From contig JAZBQD010000030.1 of the NCBI GenBank assembly GCA_036583965.1, positions 54,499,551 to 54,563,550 of the forward strand: DNA of 64,000 nucleotides, in the 5' to 3' direction. The stretch comes from Prunella strophiata (lineage: Eukaryota; Chordata; Aves; Passeriformes; Prunellidae). Positions 24,101 through 35,101 of the stretch are shown piece after piece. Both the position numbers and the translations under genes were made by a program. The notes below the pieces were generated by a model. That model was not told where the DNA came from, did not search any database, and saw only the letters and a list, made by a program, of their open reading frames with translations. Each line of letters opens with the position of its first letter. The stretch's first letter is position 1.

Positions 24101-25929
24101 GGAGAAGTCAGAGACAACAGCACATCAATTATGAAGCCCTGCACTTTATCTACTGCTGGCAAAAGAAAAGGTTAATTATCTAAAAATAAAGCAACTGTAT
24201 GCTGGTGTAGGAGGGTGAACTGGGAGGAGGGCTCTGGAGCAAGCAAGATAAGGTTGTGATCTACAGCATTAGGAAACTGAGGCTGAATAAGGAACTGTCC
24301 AGTATAACCTGTCACCCACAGGCAAATCAAATTGCATGGCTGAAAACTCTTGACTAAAATAAATGCACTACATCATGTCTGTTAATAAACCTTTTCTGGT
24401 TCTGACAGTGAAACCAACAGGTGCCCAGGAGTCACAGACACTCTCATACCCACTTAGTTACTCCAAGGCTGCACATGTTACAATGACTATTGCACCACAG
24501 CAAGGCAGACACCTGAGGAGTGAGTTCAGAGCTGAATTTCCTTAGTGTTTCTGCTGCCAGTTACTTTTTAGAGATATGAGTTTGAAACCATGTCTCCAAA
24601 GTGCTGTTTAGTGTTTTTCTCTTCATGAGCATCCACGAATCACTAAAGCTCTAGGGAGTGGAAGAGGTACCAAAAAGTTTGGGGTGAGTTTCACCACTGC
24701 AGATGCATGGGCAGAGGCAGCTGGCAGCTTTCAGTGTTTGCTAGGACTGCTGTACCAGAGGAAAAACAAAAATCAGTAACCACCAGTGGCTCCGCCATGG
24801 AAATACAAACAGGAAAGGCTATATAAGAAGGGTGAGAAAGAAGCTTCACTCCTCCAGTCTGCCTGCCTTATTTTGAAGGCCTGCCAGGCAACCAAGGACC
24901 TCACAAGTTCCAGCTACATATTTATGGCAAAGAGGAAGGAGAGCAACTCCTCCAGCCTGTGATAATAGCTGAAAGAGTATGAGGCATATGGAGTCAATCC
25001 CACTGAGTGAAAAGGAAAATCACCAATAATATCAATAAGATTTTAATGGAGTCTTTAATATAGGACTTAAATACATCTTAGAGCCTGGGACATGCTCTCC
25101 TTAATGTTATTTTTTTAATAAGTCCTTGCTTCCATTGGGACAAAATTTTGAGGCTCCATTAATAGTGTGGATTTTATAGCAGCTGAAATCATTGAAGGTC
25201 ATTACAGGTATTTGCTGCATTCTATGCAATTCCCTCCACAAAAGAAAGGGGAAAATACCATCCCTTTATAAATAAAAGACCTGTGGTACTAAGATGCTAA
25301 AATTACTCAGTTAATTGCACATCAGTCTATGGGGCTGGCAAATTTGTCATCTTTTATCTCTGAGCAGGTCCCTTAATCACATAACAATTCATCTGGTTTG
25401 AAGAAGCTGATATATAAAATGAAAAAAAAAAATCCAAAACATGTAAAACAATGATGAATTTAGATTGGGTTTTCAGGTCACTGTGCTAAATACTGCCACT
25501 GACAGTATTAGATTTATATTGCTTCAGTTTAATTGAACTGAACATGAATTCCATTATATTGTTCATGTTTTTGGTCAGGGCAAATACACATGGGCACAGA
25601 TGGGTGCTCGAGAAGTCCCATGGGGTCACAAGAACAGGTCTGCAGGAGAGGATGGCTCCCACTCACATCATTCCTCTGGCAGCCTTATTAGCACATGTGG
25701 CTACTCATCTTGTCATGAGGAGAAGAAACCAGTGGGTAATACAATCCTACAGAGACAGTCTTGCTCTGATGAACACAGGATGGAAGTACTCTCTCCCTCA
25801 CACATTTGTTTTAATTTTTAAACAACTGTAAGTTGTCTTTCTGAACACAGACTTTTCCCAGTCACTCATCTGGGAATATGACAAAAAAAACCACACTCAG
25901 TCATCTGGGACCAAATGTACCATAGCTGG
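21166..25929. other. Unique non-coding DNA, no gene seen
   Basis: Overlapping frames of 110-120 codons on opposite strands at 21208-21667, and of 104-113 codons at 22656-23011, are not protein-like. A TATATAAG word at about 24820 is followed by purine-rich sequence but no recognisable first exon. 22700-23010 is relatively GC-rich. No transposon was recognised. Confidence 0.5.
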
Positions 25930-26502
25930 TGTGGTGGGCTGACCTTGCCTGGATGCCAAATGCCCACCCACCTGCTCTCTCACTCCCCCTCCTCAGCAGG
26001 ACACTGGGAGAAAATAAGATGAAAAAACTCATGGGGCAAGGTAAAGGCAGTCAAATTTAAAAAAAAAAAAACAAAGAAAACAAAAAAACCCAAACAACAA
26101 AAAAACCAAAGCAAGGCAAGCTTACGTGCAGAAGCAAAGCAAAAGCAAAGGACATGTTTGCTCTACTTCCAATCATCAGGCAATGTCCAGACAGACACTT
26201 CCTGGGAAGTAGGGCTCCAGTGTGCAAAGTGGCTCCTTCAGAAGACAAATGCCTCAGCAATGAATCATCCCCCAACCCATTTACTATTACCTTTTATTGC
26301 TAAGCACAATGTCATATGGTATGGAATATTCCTATGGAATTCCTACCGGCCCATGGGGGTGTTGGAAAGACAGCTTTGGTGCTGTGTGGGTGCTGCTCAC
26401 AGCAGCCAACACATGGTGTGTTGCCAACACCCTCCTGGGTACAAGTGCAAAGCACAGCACTTCCAGGAGAATGTTAACCCTATCCCAGCCAGAGCCACTG
26501 CC
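25930..26502 (+). mobile_element. Decayed LTR of an avian endogenous retrovirus
   Basis: The 5' end reads 'tgtggtgggctgaccttgcc' and continues with 'cactccccctcctcagcagg', 'actgggagaaaataag' and 'actcatggggcaaggtaaag'. After an A-rich block (about 26058-26110) the 3' half carries 'ttattgctaagcacaatg' and 'tcatatggtatggaatattc', and ends near 'ttaaccctatcccagcc'. This order of words is that of a common avian LTR, probably of the ERVL-like class, although I am not certain of the class. I see no gag, pol or env beside it, so it is probably a solo LTR. The middle looks deleted or replaced by A-rich sequence. A clear target-site duplication is not visible. The boundaries are good to about 10 bases at the 5' end and less certain at the 3' end. 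Confidence 0.8.
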
Positions 26503-29500
26503 TGGGTGTCAGTGGTCACATCATGTGAGATACCTTCATCTGACATGTGCTGATGTGTCCCTGACAGAAGAGGAGGAAAGGAACCAGGATTACTTCAAAG
26601 TTTTGGCTGGCTGGGATCACTGTAACACCATCCTGTGTGCATGGACAAACTCCCAGTACAGGTATGAACAGCTGCATTTTTTCAGAGGCATTTCCCTGCG
26701 AGCTGTATGTACTCATTATGTCTGCAAATGAGAGCCTTTTTACTTAGAGACATCCTTACAGACTTGGGAAATCATGCCCACCTTAAAGATGTTGACATAT
26801 AGATGGTGAGCTAAACCATGGCAGGATCCTTGTATGTAAAATTCTTGTATGTAAAATTCCTATAGGGAAACAAAATCATCCGATCCTAAACTTCTGCAAG
26901 ATTACTCATTTCATTGGAGTCCTGTTACTTGAAATGCAATATGATTTGCTAACATGTGCCTGTTGCTAAAACCCTGGGGGTGTGAACACTCTCCTACTGT
27001 TTTTCTGGAGCATTATATCCTTTCCCAGCTAACACAGATCGCTGGAAAGGTCCAGACAGATCCTCCTCCTTCTCGTTCCTAAATATACAGCCCCTGCACT
27101 TGTGTGGAGAACACCTCTTTTTCCATCTTAATGCCCACAGGAATGAATTCAGCACACAGCTGGGGCACCGAGTGTTTAAGGTTGAGGATTGCAACAGCCA
27201 CGAAACAGGGAATAGCTTTGCTGCTTGCCAGGTGCCTCAGACACATTCTCCTCATCCTTAACACCAGTTTAACACATAGCAGACACTTGTGCCTATTTAC
27301 AGAGCCTAAATGCAAACAACAGCCTGAAAGGACTTAGAGACGGGGGAGGAAGACAAAAGCACAAGCACTCATTTGCTTATCAGCTGATCAGTTCCAAGAA
27401 CTTCTTTCACTCTCACCTAATGAGCCGTATCTAAGGACCCACTCTTTACCTAAGATTCATGTCTTTAATACTCTTTCCTGACAGAAAACCTCAGCTCTTT
27501 TACTTCCCCTTCCTTGTGGACCCCAGGCTTCTCTTTTAAAGTCACTTCCACTCCCGGGATTATTGGTATTAATTCATTCGGGAAACATTTTCCACACTGC
27601 TGCCCCAAGGCTAGTGTCTGCCTTCAGCTGTCTAAGGATGCTGATGGCTTTTTTGGTGGGCAGGGGCCATCCTTTCCCAGCCCGACAGCAACCAGATATC
27701 GCTGATAATGACCTGGCTGAACTGCCAGCAAGTCATTAACCTTTGTTAGGGTAAAATGCTTTCCCACCTGGGGAAGTCATACTCCAACCTCACACTGCAA
27801 TTTGCTCAGTGAGTAAGTAATTTCCTGCAACACACACGCTGACAAGAATGCTTCATACAAAGAAATATAAACAGATTCAACAGATATTTCTCATTACCAG
27901 AGCTAAACACGACAGTAATCACTATTTTGCGGTCTGAATGGTGATCCCATTCTCAACCATGATGAGACTGGTCTCGTCTAGGTCAGGAAATTTACGGGAT
28001 ATTCAAGTTTGACCCTTCTCCCTGTTGGAAGTCATTAGCATTTGCCTGTGTGCTGGCCAAGCATCTGCTGACAAGGGAGTTGTTTGTTCCTAAAAGAGTT
28101 TCTTTTTCTTTAAGGAAACTGTTGATTTAGAAGCCAATGACAACCCATGAGGAACTTTCTGAGTGATGGCTGACCTTCACTTCAGAGGCACAGCTGCTGA
28201 TTTAATACTCTAGCTGGAGGTGAGAGTAAATCCACGACATCTTGGGGCCACTTGAACTACTTGTATGTAGTGATATTTGTGGTGTTTGCAGTGGTGCTGG
28301 AGAGGGGTGGTGACACAAGGAAAAATATTCCTTTTTTACTCTGTATATTTTTACTAGACTTGCCTTATTAGGTGTATAGTGAGTACTGAACTCATAAACA
28401 CAACAGTCCATATGCTTCAGCCATGTGAGCTAAATGCTTATGTACAAGGGAGGGTGGGTTCATTTCACTGAAATGTGGTCATTTTCAGTCAGGTGTTGGC
28501 TCTGCCATATTCCCCCCTAAGAGAGGGTCCTGTAGAGAGTGGTTCACTCTGCTGCTCCTAGATACTATGACGAGGTGGGGTGCACTGCCTTTGGGAGACC
28601 CTGTCAGTTGAAGAGGGGGTCTCACTTGACAAGGTTAGAGGGACAAATGCTCACAGAGCTGTGTGCCTTTGCCTCCTTTGTGGGGTATCAACAGGAGTGA
28701 TCACAACCCAACATTTCATGCCTGCTAAAATGGCCAGGATTTTCTTTACAGAGGATTTCATCAGACATATCCCTCCTTTTTCATGATTATTTTTTCATAA
28801 TTATTAAGACCAATGTCCTTAATCACAGGTTTGCCAGGAAAATAACGGGTCCCTGAAGCAGCCTCTCTGCTGTGGGACAAAGAATTTGCAAAGAGAAATG
28901 TCCCATGAGTGTGCCCTCTCCCAGCTGTTCCGGTGCCCATTGGCAATGCCAGCTGCTCAGGCTTGCATGCTAAAGCTACTGAGAGCAGCAAGGCAGGGAT
29001 TTTCCAGAGAGCTACCCAGGAATTAAGTGTCTGGATTCCTTTCACATTCCACAGGTGCTAGTCCAATGAGTTGTGCCTCCAGGTTCACTTTCCAGTTCAG
29101 CTCTGGTACTGGAAAATCGCTCCATTGAGAGGAATACTCCCACTTGCCAGGCGGTCGGAGGGTGCCAAGAGCAACTTCAGCAGGGTTTATCAGACAGACA
29201 GCCAGGGCACCAGCACAGAGCTAGCTCAGGAATCTCAGCACTCTTACCACAAACCTATCTTGAGTTTTGATTTTGAAAATATGCTCTTCTTACACAGAAG
29301 AAACATCAGATAAATTATGCAGTCCTGCCTCTCCCAGGAGTGAGCCAACAGCTACAATAGCTAAAGGTACCTCTTGGCTAAGTTTTTCATATTTCAGCGT
29401 GGTAATAGCTGAACACTCAAGTGCACAACTGAGAAGAGCTGGGGAATTAAATGAAAATGCCTCCTGATGGTCTGTTGAGTTACAAGCCCTGTCCTTGCCA

Positions 29501-30354
29501 TGGCTAAGGAAGGAAATCAGTGGCACTAGGTGCTGTGCATACCATTTGGTAGCTAGAGGCACAAAATTTTAGGAGGCTCCTAAGGTGCTTAAAATGCCTC
29601 TTCTTGCCTCTGAGAAATCCTGCTAGCCTGGTGGGGCTCCATCCAGCAGCAAACAGAATTCTTGTTCTGCCTGATGCACGAGAGATGGAATCAGACAACC
29701 TCTCAAGCAAAAAGACTCCAAACAATACAGTCTCAGGCAGTAGCCAAGGCTCTGTAGCAGGGACCATACAGCTCATCTCCTCTGCACTGGAAGGAAGGTA
29801 CCTGCAGCATCCACCCTGCTGTGTTTTACATTTATAAGTCAGGGAACAAACATAATGAGAGCAAGGGAATGGAAATGCAGGCAGGAGAGGATGAACCAAA
29901 GCACTGCAGATGTACCTGTTTCTCCCCATTAACTCTAACAAAACTCACTGGTGGCCTCAGACACCAGAAATCACATAAGTCCTACTCCAGCTGTTCATGG
30001 GCGATGAGATATATGAGCAAAGCTCAGCTTGAAGCTGGTCATTGAAAACTGATAATTCAAATTAGTGGGAAGCCAGGGACAAAGAGGAGTCAGGCTCTTC
30101 ACAGTTTTTGGCTTGTCTCATAAAAGCATTGTATAGTTAATACACTGTAGATATGAAGTCTTTAAACATGGTTTGCATTAACTCTGTTTCTTCGACCGGA
30201 AGGCTTCAGTATGAGGCTATGGTAATTTCAGAAGGGATATAGGAAATGAGTTAGCCTTTTTGTGTTGGAATGCAAGGTGCTACAGGGTTGATAATCAACC
30301 ACAAATAAAAAAAAAAGAGTCAATTTAATGAGTGGTGAATTTACCATGCTTTCT
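26503..30354. other. Unique non-coding DNA, no gene seen
   Basis: A 15-bp unit is duplicated in tandem at 26829-26858. About 27880-28010 keeps several CpGs in otherwise CpG-poor DNA. Frames on both strands at 29071-29941 (up to 145 codons on the minus strand) overlap each other and do not resemble known proteins. No other feature was recognised. Confidence 0.5.
26829..26858. repeat. Tandem duplication, 2 x 15 bp
   Basis: Two identical adjacent copies of 'cttgtatgtaaaatt', a small local duplication. Confidence 0.9.
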
Positions 30355-30505
30355 AATAGAATGAATTGCAAAATGGTTTTGGTTGGAAGGGGTCTTTTAA
30401 AGGTCTTCTAGTCCAACCTCCCTGCAATGAGACTCTTCCAGTAAGCCAGGATGCTCAGAGCTCCATCCAACCTGACCTGGAATGCTTCCAGGGATGGGGA
30501 ATAAA
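30355..30505 (-). mobile_element. CR1 LINE 3'-end fragment
   Basis: The plus strand reads 'ggttttggttggaaggggtc', then 'aaaggtcttctagtccaacc' and 'tccctgcaatgag', and further on 'ctccatccaacctgacctgg' and 'ttccagggatgggg'. These are the reverse complement of the last 150 bases or so of a chicken-type CR1 element, in the correct order. The element is 5'-truncated and non-coding, as most avian CR1 copies are. Confidence 0.88.
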
Positions 30506-31978
30506 TAGAGTCAGGTAAGTACATTAGCCAATTCATAGAGAACATCATAGTTCAATTCCATTGAACTTTTGCTCAAATTTTGTCAGGGTTGCAGTTAGGT
30601 CACACTCATGCTCTGCTCTGTTTGCCATTCCCATGCTCTTCTCTCCCAGAAGCTAAAGAAAGAAAACCAATTTAATTTTTTGTTCAAAGAGTTTAACTGA
30701 AAAAGCCAGGATAAAAATTGCCTAGGATCCTATGACATTATCTAAGCTGTATGGGCAATGGTAGCTAATTGAATGGTAGGAAATTGGAAACAGCTGCTGT
30801 GAGATACACTCACATAATTCATATACATGTACCTAACTCATATTCTAATTAAATAAGAACTTAAAACCCCCGTAGGTGTTGTGCTCAGAGCTCATCTTTC
30901 CCTGAGCTATGCAACAAATCATTTCTTTGCAAATCAGTGGGAGACACTAACTTCTAGAATATAAGGGTTATTATTCAGTCATAGTTTATTTACAGTCTAA
31001 ATATTTCATAATATTTTGACTATGGAATAATTTGTATTCTAAATAAACATTAGTTTTTCCCAAAAACCTTCTACAGAATTAGAATATATAAAAAACCTCA
31101 TGAAAGAATCTAAAATTAAATAATAAGTGTTATAATGAAATTCACTTGGGAATCCAGTCAATTGATTAGGGAATTTTCAAATGAATATTCAAAACCTTCC
31201 TATAGTACATCCTTCTCCAGTCAGGGGTATCTCTTTAATGTTCTGGGATAGGTATTTTTTTGTGACATATTTACAAAAAAAATAAATGTATTTTACTGAA
31301 TCAGAACAAATGAAAAAAAAAAAAGGTTAAAATGTACATCCCCCCTAGGACTGGAAATCTCAGCTGTGGAGAAGGAGAGAGGTTGAAAAAGACTTTGTGT
31401 AACAGTTATTATTGGATTATTCAGTGTCTGTCTTTGGGGAGAGCTGATATTTGTCCTTGTTTTGCACTCTGTGTGTGGGCAACATTTGTGTGCCTTCCAT
31501 ATTAAGTCTACAGAAATGTAAACACAACTAAAGTCCACGCACCAGCTCTGTGGACTCCAGATCCTACTAGTAAAGAGCATGTAACCCAAACCCCTTTTAT
31601 TTTGGGGATGGGGGTGGGAATCAGTCTGGAAATTAGATTTTCCTCAAATCAGCCATAAAGCATGAAAAAGCACAAGCATCTTAATTTACACATTCTCAAA
31701 ACTGCAGACATTTCTAACATCATTTCTGCCCTTTATTCAGTGGTGACAAGTCCTGAGGGGGTGAAGGAGCAGGATGAAGCAGTGACTCTTGGTGCACTCT
31801 CTGGCCTAATTATCACTTAATCAACCCTAGCAGTGTCAAAAAAGAAACACAGAAATGTCAATCCATTTTCAACTCTTGGCTCCCTTGTGCCTCAGAAGGC
31901 CCCTTTGTTTTAAGAATTTCTAAAAACAATTTCTGCGAGACTGAGATTTTTCTTATTACTATTTTTCATCTTTCTACT
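30506..31978. other. AT-rich unique DNA, no gene seen
   Basis: 30950-31330 is markedly AT-rich and contains a 12-base A run at 31313-31324. No gene or transposon was recognised. Confidence 0.6.
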
Positions 31979-32002
31979 ACTACCACTACTAGTAGTAGTA
32001 GT
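31979..32002. repeat. CTA/TAG trinucleotide inverted repeat
   Basis: (ACT)-type units run directly into (AGT)-type units, giving two 12-base arms with no spacer and one mismatch (C at 31984 opposite A at 31997). The result is both a microsatellite and a potential hairpin. Confidence 0.85.
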
Positions 32003-35000
32003 GTCCTTCAAAACTTCTCATACACATTCCAGAGAACAACCTATTAAAGCCCAGTGCTGCTTCTGAGAAATTTCCCAGACTGTTTGTTTCCTGACTGGGG
32101 CAAAATAGGAATAGTAAGCATGATGAGCTTAATATTGAGCAGAGCAAACAAATCTTTATTTATTTTGAGAGGAAGAGGGGAGAAAATAGACTTGGACCTA
32201 CTGGATCATAAGAGAGATGAAGAAAACAGAAAGCTATGATGGAACTCCATCACAGCCTCAAATCCTCTGGCTTTGCAGAAGTTAATACTTGCTGATGAAC
32301 TTTGCTTTTTTGCTGGACTACAACAGTAGGTTCTAGCCAACTCCCTGACTTCTCTGGGAAGACTCTCCTGGTTTCTATGCCTCAGACCTGCAATGCTGAG
32401 TCAAAATGTTTAAGATGTGTAGATAGTGTGCTCCATGGCTCCCTTGCTGTGGCTGTCAGAGAGAAGTCTCTGCACTCGGAGGCAGCAAGGGCTGTGGTGT
32501 GCAAAGGAAGCTACAGCAGTGTTACATCTTCAGTGGCACAGGCAGACACAGGAGGGTGAGGGGTGAACCACACTTCACTTGGATGGTGCTGAGGGAAGGG
32601 GAGTGGACAGAAGGAGCACTCACATTGATTTTGGCCAGAATGTCTAAGGGGCACCTGGTAAAAAAGGTCTGTATGCAGAATGGCAGGCCAGGCATTAACA
32701 GGATGTTTCTATAAAGAAAAATTAAAGCCTGCCCTGCCACTTGCCAGCCTTTCAACACCTGTATGTGTTCCTTTGCATCATTCTCCAGTGAATTCAAGTT
32801 TACACTGGATGAGTTGAATGTGGGCTGGTAGAGTGCTCACACTGTGATATGGAGGCTATAGAGCAGTTGTGAACAGTGCCACAGGACATTCCTTCAACCT
32901 CTCACCATCCTCCATCACTGCTCTGGAGGCTCAAAGGCCCTTCAAAACCTCACACAAAGCCCTTGCACATACATGTACATCTCTTCAATACGAGTTGAAG
33001 GGTTAAAATGTTATCTAGCCTTGAAACAGACACCAAGAAAAACAAGATCTTGTCGATACTTGTTTGGATGGGGCTGAGGCTCCTGGCTGCTGCTACCAGG
33101 AGACTTCTTGGCAGGAATACAAGGAGATAATGCTGGATGCCATTCAGCATAGAGCTGTGAAGCTGGGGAACAATGCCTGCCTGGCCTGCTCTGAGCCTCC
33201 AGTATGAGTTATTCTGACATTTTATAAGCCTATGAAGTGCTGAAGTGCAGCTACGTACAGATTCAGGACAGAAACTAGAGCTCCAAGGCAGCTGCATAGA
33301 TTTGACAATATTTCCAGGTTGTATTTGTCTCTGTGCTAAAGTCTGTTCTCCTCAGACACAAGTGGAGTCTGAGAACCTCTGTCTTAACCATGAAGGGACA
33401 ATAATTATGCAGCAATAGCAATTTATTTTCAAACACTCAGCTGCAGCACCTCACCCCAGGACCCATGGCCATGGGCCCTGTGGTCAAAGTCACCCTAAAG
33501 AGCTTTCCAGACAGGTTTCCATCCAGGATGCAATTACAGAATATGATCTGCTAACAGGCCCACCTGCAGTAAGCTTTGCATATGTTGCAAGAGGGGATCC
33601 AGTGCTACAACATACTTTTTGAAAACTAATTTTAACTAGCACCTTCCAGAGCCTTGAGGTAGCAGGAAGCACCAGGTTGTTCCCTCAGAAAGCCTCGTGT
33701 GTGTTTTCCATGTCTGTCACCTCCACGTTGGGAAGACAGAATTCAGCTTCTTTTTAGCAACATTACCTATGGCTGAGTAATATTTGAGTCCCAGACTCAT
33801 TACTAAAAGGCAGCAGAGTCTTGGGAGACTTGAATTCTGCTCTGCCTTCAACTTCTATGATTTCTGCAGGCTTGAGAATTTCAGCTGAGACAGGTTTCCT
33901 GTGTTTGACTCTCAGCATTTTCAAGTATTACCCATACAGGAGCTTAAAGTTTCCAGGAGGTGGGAATTTTTCCTTTCATGGCTGTTGCTGAAGCTTAAAC
34001 ATGCAGTCATCACTTTAAATCACCAAAATGAAGCCTTTGTTTAATTCTGACTGTCTTGGTGCTTGGGAAGGGCTAGGATGAAGCACAGTCCCTGGTCAGA
34101 CACTGTCTTCCTACTCTGAGACTTATAAACAGCTGGTCAGGTCTCCTGCCAGCATCAGAGTGGAAGACAGGGCTGTCCTGCCTTGCTTTAATCTCAGCGT
34201 TTCCCAAAGAAGTAATGGCATGATGTGGCTGCTGACCCTTTCCATCCTCATTAGACCCTGAATCAAGCACTCCTTAAACCCTAGCTCCTGTAAATAAATG
34301 GAATTAGAATTGCAAATCCTAATTACCAAAAAGATAAGAATCCAGAACTTCGGTGGGTTAAAAGCTTTAAAATGAGATGGTAAATGAAGCCATAAGACTT
34401 ACTCAGAACAAAACCCTCTACTAAGCCTTTTCATTTACTTTGTAGGTACGTCTCACAGGAGTTTGGGTGATTGGAACAGCACCCACCAGATCCATTAATT
34501 GCATCAAATCCAGGTGCTCGCTTGAAGCCAACATTTAACTATGCAAATCAACATTTTTGTGTTCAAGGTAAATTCCAGCAGCTTCTCACGTGTACCAGCA
34601 GCTGCAACTACTCTTTGTTTTCACCCAAACAAGTTTTTGCATGTGTATCCGTTGTGCCTGTTTATGAAAATGTTATTTATAAATATTCATTTTATATTTT
34701 AATAACTTCTATTTACACATCTCAAGAAGATCAAATTACTACTGCAGTAACTGACTCAACACTGACAAGCACTTAGGCTGAGATAGAACAGATACTTCTC
34801 TGCAGTGAATGTCAGCTTAAACTATTCCTACCCCCTGCTTCTTCTAGAAGTATCTGTGTCAATACTATCATCTTATAATTTCTTTTTCTTCTGTAGCCAA
34901 GTAAACATCTTTAATTAGATGCAATTAATGTGGATTGTGCCTTACACGGAGGCCTGAATTTGGATCACATCCCAACAACTTCAATTTTCGTATCATTGTA

Positions 35001-35081
35001 TCATAATTATCATTAATGCCTGGATCTGTAAATTGGTGTTGCTGAAGCTTAGATGATTTCTCAGATTCATGCAACAAGGAT
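32003..35081. other. Unique non-coding DNA, no gene seen
   Basis: Frames at 32302-32797 and 32950-33297 occur on both strands and lack coding bias. No repeat was recognised. Confidence 0.55.
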
Positions 35082-35101
35082 AAAAAAAAAAAAAAAAAAA
35101 A
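35082..35101. repeat. Poly-A tract, 20 bases
   Basis: An uninterrupted run of A with no recognisable retroposon body upstream. Confidence 0.9.

Noticed and set aside
24815..24860. TATATAAG word as a core promoter
   Set aside because: No initiator, CpG-rich context or open first exon follows. Such words occur often in AT-rich DNA.
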